Counted from the first letter of the stretch, positions 15,105-23,983 are shown. The stretch is 60,698 nucleotides of DNA from Candidatus Binataceae bacterium (GCA_035500095.1 DATJXN010000147.1:1-60698); one strand, 5' to 3'. Notes: generated by a model from the sequence alone, not told the origin. Translations and numbers: made by a program.

Positions 15105-17240
15105 ATGAGCTACGATCGTTCGGCGGTGCGGGCGGTAATCGAAGGGGCGCGGGCCGAGCGGCGAAGCGGGCTCTCGCCGGCGGAGTGCAGGGCGCTTTGC
15201 GAGGCATGCGCGATCCCGCTGCCCAAGGCGGCAATGGTGTCTTCCGCCGCCGAGGCCGGCCGCGCCGCCGCCGCGCTCGGCTTTCCGGTGGTGATGAAGG
15301 TCGTCTCGCCCGACATCCTACACAAAACCGAAGCCGGCGGCGTCGTGCTCAACGTGCGCAGCGCCGAAGAGGCCGAGAAGGCCTACGAAAAAATCGTCGC
15401 CGGCGCCCACGCGTACAGGCGCGACGCCAAAGTCGCGGGAGTCGAGATCCAGCAGATGCTCGCGGGCGGCCAGGAGGTGATCGTCGGCGCCGTCAGCGAC
15501 CCGAGCTTCGGCAAGGTCGTGGCCTTCGGGCTCGGCGGCGTGCTGGTCGAAGTGCTCAAGGACATCACCTTCCGTCTCGCGCCGGCGAGCCGCGCCGACG
15601 CCCTCTCGATGATCGAGGGAATCGCGGCGGCCGAGATTCTAAGTGGCGTGCGCGGCGCGCCCGCGGTGGACAAGGCCGCGCTCGCCGCGATCATCGAGAC
15701 GGTCTCGATGCTGGCCGCGGACTTTCCCGAAATCGCCGAACTCGATCTCAATCCGGTGCTCGCGCGGCCCGCGGGCGCCATGGCGCTCGACGTGCGCGTG
15801 CTGCTCGACTTCAAGCCGCCGCGCGAACGTTTCCGGCCCGCGGGCGCGGAAATTCTGCGCGCGATGAACCGGATCATGCGGCCGGCAGCGATCGCGGTAA
15901 TCGGCGCGTCGGCCGAGGACGGCAAGATCGGAAACTCGGTGATGAAGAATCTCATCAACGGCGGCTTCGAGGGCGCGATCTACCCGATCCATCCCAAGCT
16001 GCCGGAGGTGATGGGGCGCAAGGCCTATCGCAGCGTCAAGGACGCGCCGGGAGAGATCGACGTGGCAGTGTTCGCGATTCCGGCGCCACTGGTTGCGGGC
16101 GCGCTCAAGGAGTGCGGCGAGAAAAAAATTCCCGGCGCGGTGCTGATTCCGTCGGGCTTTGCCGAGACCGGCAACGCCGAGTTGCAGGAGGAGATCGTCA
16201 GGATCGGACGGCAATACAACGTGCGCCTGATGGGCCCGAACATCTACGGCTTCTACTATCTGCCGCGCAAGCTGTGCGCGACCTTCTGCACGCCGTATGA
16301 CGTCCTGGGCAAGGCCGCGCTGTCCTCGCAAAGCGGCGGCGTCGGGATGGCGATCGTCGGCTTCAGCCGCTCGACCAAGATGGGCGTGTCGGCGATTGTC
16401 GGTCTGGGGAACAAATGCGACCTCGACGAAGACGACCTGCTCACGTTTTTCGAGCAGGACGACGATACGCAAGTCGTCGCGATGCACGTCGAGGATTTGA
16501 AGGATGGGCGATCGTTTGCCGAGGTCGCCAAACGCGTGTCGCGCAAAAAGCCCGTGATCGTGCTGAAGGCCGGACGCACCGCGCTCGGCGCGCGGGCGGC
16601 GCGCTCGCACACGGCCGCGCTCGCCGGCAACGATCGCATCTACGAGGACGTGCTGCGGCAATCGGGGGTGGTGCGCGCCCGCGCGCTCAACGACATGCTC
16701 GAGTTCGCGCGCTGCCTGCCGATCATGGCCGCGCCCAAGGGCGAAAACGTGCTCATCATCACCGGCGCCGGCGGCTCCGGCGTGCTGCTCTCGGATGCGT
16801 GCGTCGATAACGGACTTAAGCTGATGGAGATGCCGCCCGACCTCGACGCAGCCTTCCGCAAGTTCATCCCGCCCTTCGGCGCGGCCGGCAATCCGGTCGA
16901 TATCACCGGCGGCGAGCCGCCGACGACCTATCGCAACACGATCCGGCTGGGGCTGGAGGAGCCGCGCATTCACGCGCTCATCCTCGGCTATTGGCACACG
17001 ATCATCACGCCGCCGATGGTGTTCGCGAAGCTGGTGACCGAGGTGGTCGAAGAGATGCGCGGCAAGGGGATCGACAAGCCGATCGTGGCGTCGCTGGTCG
17101 GCGACGTCGAGGTCGAGGATGCATGCCGGATGCTGTTCGAGCACAACATCCCGGCCTACCCGTACACGACCGAGAAGCCGGTCATCGTGCTGGGGGCGAA
17201 ATACCAATGGGCGCGCGCCGCGGGTCTGGTGACCCGCTGA
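15105..17240 (+). CDS. NDP-forming acyl-CoA synthetase (acetate--CoA ligase family), fused beta-alpha
   Basis: A 711-residue enzyme making acyl-CoA from acid, CoA and ATP by a phospho-histidine relay, with release of ADP. Residues about 1-235 form an ATP-grasp_5 domain (PVVMKVVSPDILHKTEAGGV, ELDLNPVLARP). Residues about 255-350 form a CoA-binding Rossmann domain (IAVIGASAEDGKIGNSVMKN). The ligase-CoA/succinyl-CoA-synthetase-like domains follow, with ALSSQSGGVGMAIV and the phospho-His segment ARSHTAALAGND. The order is ATP-grasp first, reversed from E. coli PatZ. The substrate acid is not predictable; the neighbourhood favours a catabolic role. Confidence 0.85.
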   Translation: MSYDRSAVRAVIEGARAERRSGLSPAECRALCEACAIPLPKAAMVSSAAEAGRAAAALGFPVVMKVVSPDILHKTEAGGVVLNVRSAEEAEKAYEKIVAGAHAYRRDAKVAGVEIQQMLAGGQEVIVGAVSDPSFGKVVAFGLGGVLVEVLKDITFRLAPASRADALSMIEGIAAAEILSGVRGAPAVDKAALAAIIETVSMLAADFPEIAELDLNPVLARPAGAMALDVRVLLDFKPPRERFRPAGAEILRAMNRIMRPAAIAVIGASAEDGKIGNSVMKNLINGGFEGAIYPIHPKLPEVMGRKAYRSVKDAPGEIDVAVFAIPAPLVAGALKECGEKKIPGAVLIPSGFAETGNAELQEEIVRIGRQYNVRLMGPNIYGFYYLPRKLCATFCTPYDVLGKAALSSQSGGVGMAIVGFSRSTKMGVSAIVGLGNKCDLDEDDLLTFFEQDDDTQVVAMHVEDLKDGRSFAEVAKRVSRKKPVIVLKAGRTALGARAARSHTAALAGNDRIYEDVLRQSGVVRARALNDMLEFARCLPIMAAPKGENVLIITGAGGSGVLLSDACVDNGLKLMEMPPDLDAAFRKFIPPFGAAGNPVDITGGEPPTTYRNTIRLGLEEPRIHALILGYWHTIITPPMVFAKLVTEVVEEMRGKGIDKPIVASLVGDVEVEDACRMLFEHNIPAYPYTTEKPVIVLGAKYQWARAAGLVTR

Positions 17241-17290
17241 TCGCCGCGGCCGTGGCCAAACCCAGCGGTTTGAGGTCCCTTCGAGGTCGG

Positions 17291-17692
17291 CTAGTCGGCC
17301 TTCTTTTCGAACTTCAGCGACGCCGAGTTCATGCAGTAGCGCAGCCCCGTCGGATTCGGCCCGTCGTCGAAGACGTGCCCCAGATGCGCGCCGCAGCGGC
17401 TGCACGTGACCTCCGTGCGCACCATCCCGTAGCTCCTGTCGACCGAATTATCGACCCTGCTCTCGTCCTTGGGCGCATAAAAGCTAGGCCATCCGCATCC
17501 CGAGTCGAACTTGGTCTCCGAGCTGAACAGCTCGTTGCCGCAGCAGATGCAGAGGTAAACGCCCTGGTCATGGAAATCCCAGTATTGGCCGGTGAAGGCA
17601 CGTTCGGTGCCCTTTCTCTGCGTGATCTCGTACTGCTCGGGAGTGAGGATCTTCCGCCATTCCTCGTCGGTTTTGACGACTTTGTCGGCCAT
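17291..17692 (-). CDS. msrB: Peptide-methionine (R)-S-oxide reductase
   Basis: A 133-residue MsrB that reduces methionine-R-sulfoxide in proteins. Both structural zinc pairs are present (CICCGNEL and CSRCGAHLG), with the substrate motif SGCGWPSF and the catalytic cysteine in [12 protein letters not shown]. The start ATG at 17692 is preceded by AAGGAG; the longer frame to 17770 runs through the terminator of the previous gene and is rejected. It is cytoplasmic, with no signal. A terminator separates it from the secreted protein gene upstream, so it has its own promoter in a very short gap or depends on readthrough. Confidence 0.93.
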   Translation of the reverse strand: MADKVVKTDEEWRKILTPEQYEITQRKGTERAFTGQYWDFHDQGVYLCICCGNELFSSETKFDSGCGWPSFYAPKDESRVDNSVDRSYGMVRTEVTCSRCGAHLGHVFDDGPNPTGLRYCMNSASLKFEKKAD

Positions 17693-17711
17693 GATGGCTC
17701 TCCTTGCGGCC

Positions 17712-17744
17712 AAAAAAAAGACCGCGGAGGCTTCCCCTCCGCGG
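17712..17744 (-). terminator. Intrinsic terminator of the secreted protein gene at 17774-18217
   Basis: On the minus strand a perfect 9-bp stem, CCGCGGAGG with CCTCCGCGG (17722-17744), carries a 5-nt loop and is followed by TCTTTTTTTT. It lies 30 bp past the gene's stop and ends 20 bp before the msrB start. Confidence 0.85.
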
Positions 17745-17773
17745 CCGTTCGCAATCCTTCGACAGCTCAAATA

Positions 17774-18217
17774 TCAATGCAGCACCGGCTGCTCGGACGG
17801 CGAGGTAAGCGGTGCGAGCGGCGCAGGTACCTTTGCCGGGCCGACCGGCGTCCGTTCGATATAGGTCTGCGGCGCCGCGCTCTCGCCGCTCGAGGCGGTA
17901 TTGGCGGGCGGGGCCGGTACTATCGGCTGGGCGGTCGGGCCGGGGTTATACATCTCGCTGTATTCGGTGTCGCCGCTCATGGCCGGCGCAAGGGGCGTCT
18001 TGGTCGCGAGGTAGTGCAGCGGGCGCGTCACGCCCCACTCCAGCGCATAGCCGAGGGGCGCGATGAAGTAGCTGACCACCTTGAGCAACTGGCCGTCCTC
18101 GGTGTCGGTATATTCGTAGGGATTCTGCTTGTCGTTGTACGGGCCCTGCTGCGCAAGCGCCATCACCGGCATCCCGAGCGCCAGGACCATGACTGTACAG
18201 AACGTTAGCCTTCGCAT
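17774..18217 (-). CDS. Secreted protein of unknown function, Pro/Ala-rich tail
   Basis: A 147-residue protein with a clear Sec signal (MRRLTFCTVMVLALGMPVMA, cut near ALAQ). The mature part opens with a polar segment (PYNDKQNPYEYTDTEDGQ), then a conserved-looking amphipathic stretch (LLKVVSYFIAPLGYALEW) that might touch the membrane, and ends in a disordered Pro/Ala/Ser tail of about 70 residues. No catalytic motif is visible. It is divergent from the radical SAM gene and ends in its own terminator. I do not recognise the family. Confidence 0.7.
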   Translation of the reverse strand: MRRLTFCTVMVLALGMPVMALAQQGPYNDKQNPYEYTDTEDGQLLKVVSYFIAPLGYALEWGVTRPLHYLATKTPLAPAMSGDTEYSEMYNPGPTAQPIVPAPPANTASSGESAAPQTYIERTPVGPAKVPAPLAPLTSPSEQPVLH

Positions 18218-18317
18218 GAGAATAGTCTTTCCCCCGGGTTCGGCTTATGTCAATGGCTGCGAAAATCGGTAGAGCCCGAGGCCCGCGCGCTCTGCGTCTA
18301 GTCTATTGGAGGCCTGG

Positions 18318-19160
18318 TTGCGCAACTATTCGGCTGCGCCGGCGACCCGCGCGCTGACCCCGACCGGCGGGTTCCTCGACGGCTTCGCCTACTCGCTCAA
18401 TCCGTACGTCGGATGCGCCTTCGGCGACAACGGCGGATGCCCGTTCTGTTACGTGCGGGCGCTGCCGGTGGCGCGGGCCGAGCCGGGCCCGTGGGGTTCG
18501 TGGGTGATCGCCAAGTCCAACCTGCTCGAACTGCTGGGGCGCGAGCTTTGCGCGCTGGAAAAATCCGGCAAGCTCGATCGCGCCGCCGTCTTCATGTCGA
18601 GCGCGACCGATCCGTACCAGGGGATGGAACGGCGGATGAGGCTCACGCGCGGCGCGCTCGAGCTCTTCGCAAAACGTCCGCCGCGCCGCGTGCTGCTGCA
18701 GACGCGCAGCCCCATGATCGAACGCGACCTCGACCTGCTGATGCGGCTAGGACCGCGGCTCATCGCTTCGATAACCGTCGAGACCGACGACGACCGAGTG
18801 CGCCAGGCGCTGACGCCGACCTCGCCTTCGATCGCGCGGCGGCTTGCGGCCGCACGCCGGCTGCGCGCGGCCGGCGTATTCGTCCAGCTGGCGGTGGCGC
18901 CGATGATGCCGAATAATCCCGAGCGCCTGGCCGAGCTTGCCGACGCCGCAGCCGACCGCGTCGTGGTCGATACCTACTTCGACGGCGACGGTTCCGGCGG
19001 CCGGCGCTCGCGCGCGCTGATGATCGGCGAGTTGTACGCGCGGCTCGGCTACGAGCGATGGTTCCAGCCGGGCGCCGAGCGCGAGCTGATGGCGGCGATG
19101 CGCGCGCGCCTCGGCGCGGCGCGGGTGCTCTTCAGCCGCGAGGGTTTCAACGCGGTTTGA
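18318..19160 (+). CDS. Radical SAM protein of the spore-photoproduct-lyase-like (COG1533) type
   Basis: A 280-residue radical SAM enzyme. The cluster motif is NPYVGCAFGDNGGCPFCYV, giving C-x7-C-x2-C in place of C-x3-C-x2-C, followed by FMSSATDPYQGMERRM, typical of the SPL-like group. The SAM-binding strands continue through SITVETDDDRVRQ and FVQLAVAPMMPNN. A frame start at TTG 18306 is possible, but that TTG itself overlaps a GGAGG (18308-18312) placed 5 nt before a second TTG at 18318, so I start there. The reaction is unknown; family members are mostly uncharacterised. It is divergent from the secreted protein at 17.8 kb. Confidence 0.8.
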   Translation: MRNYSAAPATRALTPTGGFLDGFAYSLNPYVGCAFGDNGGCPFCYVRALPVARAEPGPWGSWVIAKSNLLELLGRELCALEKSGKLDRAAVFMSSATDPYQGMERRMRLTRGALELFAKRPPRRVLLQTRSPMIERDLDLLMRLGPRLIASITVETDDDRVRQALTPTSPSIARRLAAARRLRAAGVFVQLAVAPMMPNNPERLAELADAAADRVVVDTYFDGDGSGGRRSRALMIGELYARLGYERWFQPGAERELMAAMRARLGAARVLFSREGFNAV

Positions 19161-19315
19161 GACTTGCCTCGCCCGAGCTTGTCCGCCGGAGATCTGCGCA
19201 GAGATTTGTCCAGAGATTTGCCGGCGGACATTTCACCGGCGCATCGCCTGTGGCATAAGGGCGAAAGCCGCACCCGGCAACCGGGCGCCATATCGGGAAC
19301 AAGGAGACTTTGCCC

Positions 19316-20353
19316 ATGGACTTCGGAATCCTTCTGCCCTTCAGAAATCCGCTCCAATGGAACCGGCCGATAACCGAGGTTTACGATGAACATCTCGAGG
19401 AAGCCGTTCTCGCCGAAGAGCTTGGCTACGATCACGTCTGGACCACTGAGCATCATTTCTACGACGATGCCTGGTCGCCGTCGCTCCTGCCGATCCTCGC
19501 CGCCGTCGCCCAGCGCACGCGCCGCATCCGCCTGGGAACTTTCATCATTATCCTGCCCTTTCATCATCCGGTCCGCGTCGCCGAGGACGCCGCGACGGTC
19601 GATATCCTGTCTAAAGGCCGGCTCGACCTCGGCGTCGGCCAGGGCTACGTAGTGAGCGAGTTCGACAGCTTCCGCGTCCCGCGCAAGGAGCGCGGCGGAC
19701 GGGTCGAGGAAGGTGTGGAGCTGATCCGGCGATGCTTCACCGAAGAGAATTTTTCCTTTGAAGGCAAGTACTACCAGATGAAAAACGTGAACCTCACACC
19801 CAAGCCGGTGCAGAAGCCCTTTCCGCCGATTTGGATTGCGGCGATGGCCGAGAAGTCGGTCGCGCGCGTGGCCCGGACGGGCTATCACCTGGCCGGCAGC
19901 GGCGGAGTGGACCTTCAGCAGATGTACGACGCCGGCCTGCGCGCTCACAGCCACGACGTGGGGAGCCACTACATCGCGCAACTGCGTGCGGTCTATGTCG
20001 CCGAGACGCGCAAGCAGGCGTGGGACGACGCCGAGGAGCATCTCTACTACATGATGACCGCGTACGATCGCCGCTTTAAGGAAGCCAACGATTTGCCGTG
20101 GAGCGAGGCGGTCTTCTCGCAATCCTCAGTCCCCCCTCCGGGCAAGATGCGCAATACGCCCGGGCTCAGCTTCTTTCAGGCGCCGCTCGCGGTTGGAACT
20201 CCCGACGACGTGGTGCAGGACCTGAAAAACTACGAAAAGGCGGGCCGCGTGACGCACCTGGTGATGTGGATGCAGCTGCCGGGGATGCCGGCGCACAAGG
20301 CGCGCCGCTCGATGGAACTGTTTGCGAAGGAAGTGATGCCGCGCGTGCGCTGA
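19316..20353 (+). CDS. LLM-class (luciferase-like) flavin-dependent oxidoreductase
   Basis: A 345-residue bacterial-luciferase-like monooxygenase, FMN- or F420-dependent. Family features are MDFGILLPFR, ELGYDHVWTTEHHF, RIRLGTFIIILPFHHP, the DLGVGQGYV phosphate-contact region and FPPIWIAAMAEKSV. ATG at 19316 has AAGGAG about 9 nt upstream; the TTG two codons earlier is less likely. The middle insert (LQQMYDAGLRAHSHDVGSHY) is family-variable. It stands alone after the radical SAM gene. The substrate cannot be predicted; related enzymes attack alkanes, aldehydes, or sulfonates. Confidence 0.87.
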   Translation: MDFGILLPFRNPLQWNRPITEVYDEHLEEAVLAEELGYDHVWTTEHHFYDDAWSPSLLPILAAVAQRTRRIRLGTFIIILPFHHPVRVAEDAATVDILSKGRLDLGVGQGYVVSEFDSFRVPRKERGGRVEEGVELIRRCFTEENFSFEGKYYQMKNVNLTPKPVQKPFPPIWIAAMAEKSVARVARTGYHLAGSGGVDLQQMYDAGLRAHSHDVGSHYIAQLRAVYVAETRKQAWDDAEEHLYYMMTAYDRRFKEANDLPWSEAVFSQSSVPPPGKMRNTPGLSFFQAPLAVGTPDDVVQDLKNYEKAGRVTHLVMWMQLPGMPAHKARRSMELFAKEVMPRVR

Positions 20354-20673
20354 GCCAAGGCTCGATCCAGGCTACGTAGCGACCGTGATTAGCGAGGTTG
20401 CGACGCCGACTTCGGAAGTTGCGACTATAACCACGTCGGTCGCAACGCTGAATACGGAGGTCGGAGCGCTGCAGACGAGCGTCACCAATTTTGGCAAAGA
20501 CGCATCCGGCTGCGCCTACGAGGCGACCGTTGGAGACACCGGTACGAGCGTTCCCAGGCAGGGACCGATCAGCGTGTTGTATCTTCCCCACGATGGGAGA
20601 TAACGATCCGCACGAGCGTGGCGGCTCTTGCGCAACGCTCACCTCATCGCCCACGCAGGGAGTCGGAATCTGA
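20354..20673. other. Gene-poor stretch with a weak coiled-coil-like frame
   Basis: The only frame of note runs from GTG 20385 to 20603 (72 codons) and has a heptad-like SEVATITTSVATLNTEVGAL. There is no Shine-Dalgarno and the tail is not protein-like, so it may be a remnant or chance. I see nothing else in this stretch. Confidence 0.4.
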
Positions 20674-21045
20674 CTATGCGTGCGCTGCCGTGATCCATTC
20701 GCGGGCAGCTGACGCGTTGGAGGTGGCAAACACGCGGACCTCGCCCGGCATCAGCAAGCGGAAAACGTTGACCGCATGTCTGATCCACTCGGCGTCAGTC
20801 ACGACGGCGACGCGCTCCCATCGCGAAAGATGTTCGACCCCGATTTTGAAGTCTTCCCACATCGCGCCAGCTTCCATTCCCGAGAATTGCGATCCCAGCT
20901 CCTAGTAGCAGCGGATTGTCGGATGTTGCTCGAGCGTTAGCTCGACGCGTGGCACGAGGATGTCCTCGTAATCGCGTCGGGTTACAATGCCGCGGGCCGC
21001 CGCGGCGACCACATTGTCGGGAAAATCGGAAAGAATCTCGAGCAT
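20674..21045 (-). pseudogene. SpoIIAA-like (STAS/SEC14 type) protein gene interrupted by an amber codon
   Basis: From ATG 21045, preceded by GGAGG, the minus strand reads MLEILSDFPDNVVAAAARG and continues through TRRDYEDILVPRVEL. At codon 48 a TAG (20902-20904) falls in the segment RCY-stop-ELG, where the family has a Tyr (YYELG). After it the frame continues normally through MWEDFKIGVEHLSRWERVAV and VTDAEWIRHAVNVFRLLMPG to the natural TGA. Total length is 123 codons, right for SpoIIAA-like proteins. A single TAC/TAT-to-TAG change explains the break. The 67-residue downstream frame alone would lack the first two strands. Function of intact homologues is uncertain (lipid binding or anti-sigma-like signalling). 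Confidence 0.75.
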
Positions 21046-21563
21046 CTCATCCTCCGTATAATTCTTCGCGACTCACTTAATTTGCCGAGGCATACTTCGG
21101 TGCGGAGCAAACAGGCGAGGTAGATCGAAGTGGTTAGTTTCCGTCAATCGAACATTTTCTCGCCTGCGAAATCATTCAGGCTTGAGTTAAACTTTGTACC
21201 AAAGAACACGGGAACCTAAGGTGGAAAACAGTCGCGTCTCTGAAGCCTTCCAATAGCCAGCGCTCACGAGCGTCCAGCGGAGAAAGCACGGGCCCAGACG
21301 AGCCCAGACGTCAAGGATCAGCTTTCTGTTATCTTTTCGTTGCCGCCGGCAACAGATGTCGATGAGAAAAGTCTAGGACTGCAGTTGCTTGTCTGCAACA
21401 CTGCCCTATACCGACCGCTCTATGGCAAGTTCGGCGCGATCGTCGTTGGGTTTTCAGCCACGACCGTCAATACGTCCTCACCGGGACGCGACTTTTCGGG
21501 CGCGGATATCAGTGAAAGTTCATCCACACGTTTTGTCCCGCACGCAGATCGAGCTTTAAACCA
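21046..21563. other. 518-bp region without a convincing gene
   Basis: Base composition is lower in G+C than the chromosome around it. A 75-codon frame at 21340-21567 has no recognisable features and overlaps the antiporter start. I see no terminator, tRNA or clear promoter. The region presumably holds divergent promoters for the broken SpoIIAA-like gene and the antiporter. Confidence 0.4.
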
Positions 21564-22862
21564 ATGATGGACCTTTTTCAGATCGCCACTGTGCTCATAA
21601 CCCTCTCGGCGGTCTTTAGCTATGTGAATTACCAGTACATTCGTATGCCAGCGAAGATTGGCGTTATGGCGATTGCACTGGCGCTGTCGCTGGCGTTGTT
21701 GATCAGCGGATGGCTCGGGATCGCCGATGGAAGAGAGCAGGCGGCCCAGGTGCTGCACGGAATCGACTTCAACCGGGCGCTGCTTCACGGGATGCTCGCC
21801 TTTCTTTTATTTGCGGGAGCACAGCATCTAGACCTCAACGATCTGAGTCGCGAAAAGGCCGCCGTCGTTCTGCTGGCCACTGTGAGTGTCGTATTTTCCA
21901 CCGCGCTAGTGGGGGTGGCGACGTGGTTGATGGTGAGTCTCGTTAGAATTCACATGAGTCTTACCTCCGCGTTCTTGTTTGGCGCGCTGATTTCACCCAC
22001 GGACCCAATCGCTGTTATCGGAATAATGAAGAATGCGCGAGCCCCAAAGAGCCTGGAGACTCAGATTTCCGGCGAGTCGCTGTTCAATGATGGGATCGGG
22101 GTGGTAGTTTTTTTGATCATTCTTCAGCTCGCAACCGGTGAATCACGGATCTCGGGAATCGCGATCGCGCTTTTGTTCGCTGAAGAAGCAGCAGGTGGCT
22201 TGCTGTTAGGGCTTTGCGCAGGGTACTTCGCCTACCTGATGCTTAAGCGAATCGATCACTACCAAGTCGAAATTCTTGTGACTCTCGCACTGGCGATGGG
22301 CGTCTACGCCCTGGCCGAGGCAGTTCCGATTCCGCTGTCGGCGCCAATAGCCGTAGTGGCCGCTGGGTTGCTGATCGGCAACCAGGGACGCGCGTTCGCG
22401 ATGTCGCCAGAGACCAGGGAGCACGTCGACACGTTCTGGGAACTTATCGACGAGATCCTGAATGCCGTTCTGTTCGTCCTGATTGGGCTCGAAGTGCTGA
22501 TCATCCCCTTCAACTGGGGATTCATGATCGCTGGCCTTGCCGCGATACCGATCACGCTCCTGGCACGGTGGATCAGTGTGGCTGGTGTGGTCGCCGCGCT
22601 CTCCTTGTTCCGGCCCACCGCGCCGGGGACTATCCCGATTCTCACTTGGGGCGGCTTGCGTGGTGGAATCTCGGTCGCATTGGCACTTTCACTACCAGCT
22701 ATGAACGAAAGGAACGCGATCGTTGCAATGACTTATGCCGTCGTAATCTTTTCAATCATCGTTCAGGGACTGACTGTGGGAAAGCTCACCGAGCACTTCG
22801 TTGGAGCCGCAATCCGTCGTAACGTAGCGCCCCCTGGGCTGCGGTCCGCGTCCGATGGCTGA
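21564..22862 (+). CDS. Na+(K+)/H+ antiporter, CPA1 family
   Basis: A 432-residue inner-membrane protein with about 12 hydrophobic segments. CPA1 signatures are present: ISPTDPIAVIGI (the TM4 crossing), GESLFNDGIGVVVF with the ion-binding Asp of the ND pair in TM5, and TWGGLRGGISVALALSLP in TM10 with conserved Arg and Gly. It exchanges Na+ or K+ for H+ in pH and salt homeostasis. Tandem ATGs at 21564 and 21567 compete as starts; neither has a strong Shine-Dalgarno. There is no cytosolic C-terminal regulatory domain. Codon use is less GC-biased than in the flanking genes, which hints at transfer. Confidence 0.9.
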   Translation: MMDLFQIATVLITLSAVFSYVNYQYIRMPAKIGVMAIALALSLALLISGWLGIADGREQAAQVLHGIDFNRALLHGMLAFLLFAGAQHLDLNDLSREKAAVVLLATVSVVFSTALVGVATWLMVSLVRIHMSLTSAFLFGALISPTDPIAVIGIMKNARAPKSLETQISGESLFNDGIGVVVFLIILQLATGESRISGIAIALLFAEEAAGGLLLGLCAGYFAYLMLKRIDHYQVEILVTLALAMGVYALAEAVPIPLSAPIAVVAAGLLIGNQGRAFAMSPETREHVDTFWELIDEILNAVLFVLIGLEVLIIPFNWGFMIAGLAAIPITLLARWISVAGVVAALSLFRPTAPGTIPILTWGGLRGGISVALALSLPAMNERNAIVAMTYAVVIFSIIVQGLTVGKLTEHFVGAAIRRNVAPPGLRSASDG

Positions 22863-23014
22863 AGCATCGTTACGGAAAAAATGATTTCTCAGCACGCGAT
22901 GCTCCTGGTGACCATCGGGTGAGCAAAAGAAAAGTCTTCGACTGAAGCTGGTTATTCGAGAGCCGCGCCGCAGCGGCCATTGCTGACCTCTACGAAACCG
23001 CTGTCCTGCGTCAG

Positions 23015-23263
23015 CTAGTGCAGCGCCGAGGGGTTGTGAATCAGGTGGACGATCCCGACTAGCACGACTGCGCCCACCGTCGCCATCGCGAGATGCCCCA
23101 CTCCGCTGTAAACCCGGATATCGAAGACGTCGAAGATACGGCTGCCGATGACCGCGCCGACGAGGCCGAGCAGGATGTCGGCGAGCATGCCGTAGCCCTG
23201 CCCGCGCACAATTTTCCCGGCAAGCCATCCCGCGATAAGTCCGATGACGATTGCGCCGACCAT
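23015..23263 (-). CDS. GlsB/YeaQ/YmgE family membrane protein (transglycosylase-associated)
   Basis: An 82-residue protein with three hydrophobic segments and the family pattern of Gly-rich TMs: IVIGLIAGWLAGKIVRGQGY, then DILLGLVGAVIGSRIFD and a last TM (LAMATVGAVVLVGIVHLI). Family members are small stress-linked inner-membrane proteins with no known activity. It ends a minus-strand run after the deacetylase (81-bp gap) and is convergent with the antiporter. Confidence 0.85.
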   Translation of the reverse strand: MVGAIVIGLIAGWLAGKIVRGQGYGMLADILLGLVGAVIGSRIFDVFDIRVYSGVGHLAMATVGAVVLVGIVHLIHNPSALH

Positions 23264-23344
23264 GCGATCAAGGCCTCCCCCTGGAGATGATTTTCTGTGC
23301 TTCTGGAAACCACTCGCCCGGCTTATGCGGCCAAGTACTGCCGG

Positions 23345-23983
23345 CTAGGCCGCCATGTAGCGATCGACCGGAAACATCACGCGGCCGCGCAGGATCGGCA
23401 CACAGCCCGGTGGAAACTCCTGCGCGATCTCCGCGCCGGCGCTGCGGAGGTCGGCGATAAAACGCCCGAGGTTCGACATCGCGCCGGTCGGAAGGTCATG
23501 CAGCACGACCAGGCTCCACGGAATCGCACGGCATTGATTGAGCGCTTGCTCGACCCATCCTGCGGGATCCTCCCAGTCGCGCGGCACGCAGTTCCATAAC
23601 ACGCAGGTAAAGCCACCTGTGCACAGATAGTCCACCACCTTGCGGTTGAGCAGGCCGGAGTCGAGCGCGCCGCCGCCGAAGGGGCGGAAGAGGCGGTCCG
23701 GATGGGCGAGCGCGTCGAGCATCCGCTGCGCGCGGCCGATTTCCTCCTCGGCGCCGTCGCGATCCTCGCGCCGGCCTAATGGCTTGCTATGGGTCAGGCT
23801 GTGATTGCCGATCCAATGACCCTCGGCCCGGGCGCGCTCGGCAAGCGCGCGGCGCTCGGGGTCCGCGAGCTTCCGACCGATCACAAAGAAGGTTGAGCGC
23901 ACACCTTCGCTGCCGAGCACGTCGAGGACGTGATCGGTCACTCCCGGCTCGGGGCCGTTGTCGAAGCTGAGCGTGATCTTCAC
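23345..23983 (-). CDS. Polysaccharide deacetylase (NodB homology) family protein
   Basis: A 212-residue carbohydrate-esterase-4 fold protein with no signal peptide. Motif 1 is SFDNGPEP, with Asn where metal-dependent members have the second Asp of TFDDGP; the catalytic-base Asp is kept. Motif 2 is NHSLTHSKPLG (two His ligands) and motif 3 is RPFGGG. The last part, LVVLHDLPTGAM, matches the family's C-terminal Leu-His motif. Substitution of the ligand Asp suggests altered or absent metal use, as in PuuE-like allantoinases. It sits between a desulforedoxin-like mini-gene and GlsB. The substrate is unknown. Confidence 0.8.
   Translation of the reverse strand: MKITLSFDNGPEPGVTDHVLDVLGSEGVRSTFFVIGRKLADPERRALAERARAEGHWIGNHSLTHSKPLGRREDRDGAEEEIGRAQRMLDALAHPDRLFRPFGGGALDSGLLNRKVVDYLCTGGFTCVLWNCVPRDWEDPAGWVEQALNQCRAIPWSLVVLHDLPTGAMSNLGRFIADLRSAGAEIAQEFPPGCVPILRGRVMFPVDRYMAA

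Noticed and set aside
15639..17405. 588-codon minus-strand open frame
   Set aside because: Antisense to the acyl-CoA synthetase, whose motifs are clear on the plus strand; no recognisable domain.
20385..20603. 72-codon frame with heptad-like Thr/Val/Leu repeats
   Set aside because: No Shine-Dalgarno, no sensible C-terminus and no recognised family. Too weak to call a gene.
20902..20904. Amber codon as pyrrolysine or other recoding
   Set aside because: No Pyl genes or suppressor tRNA are visible, and the family has Tyr here. A nonsense mutation is the simpler reading.
21340..21567. 75-codon plus-strand frame upstream of the antiporter
   Set aside because: No features, overlaps the antiporter start and lacks a ribosome-binding site.
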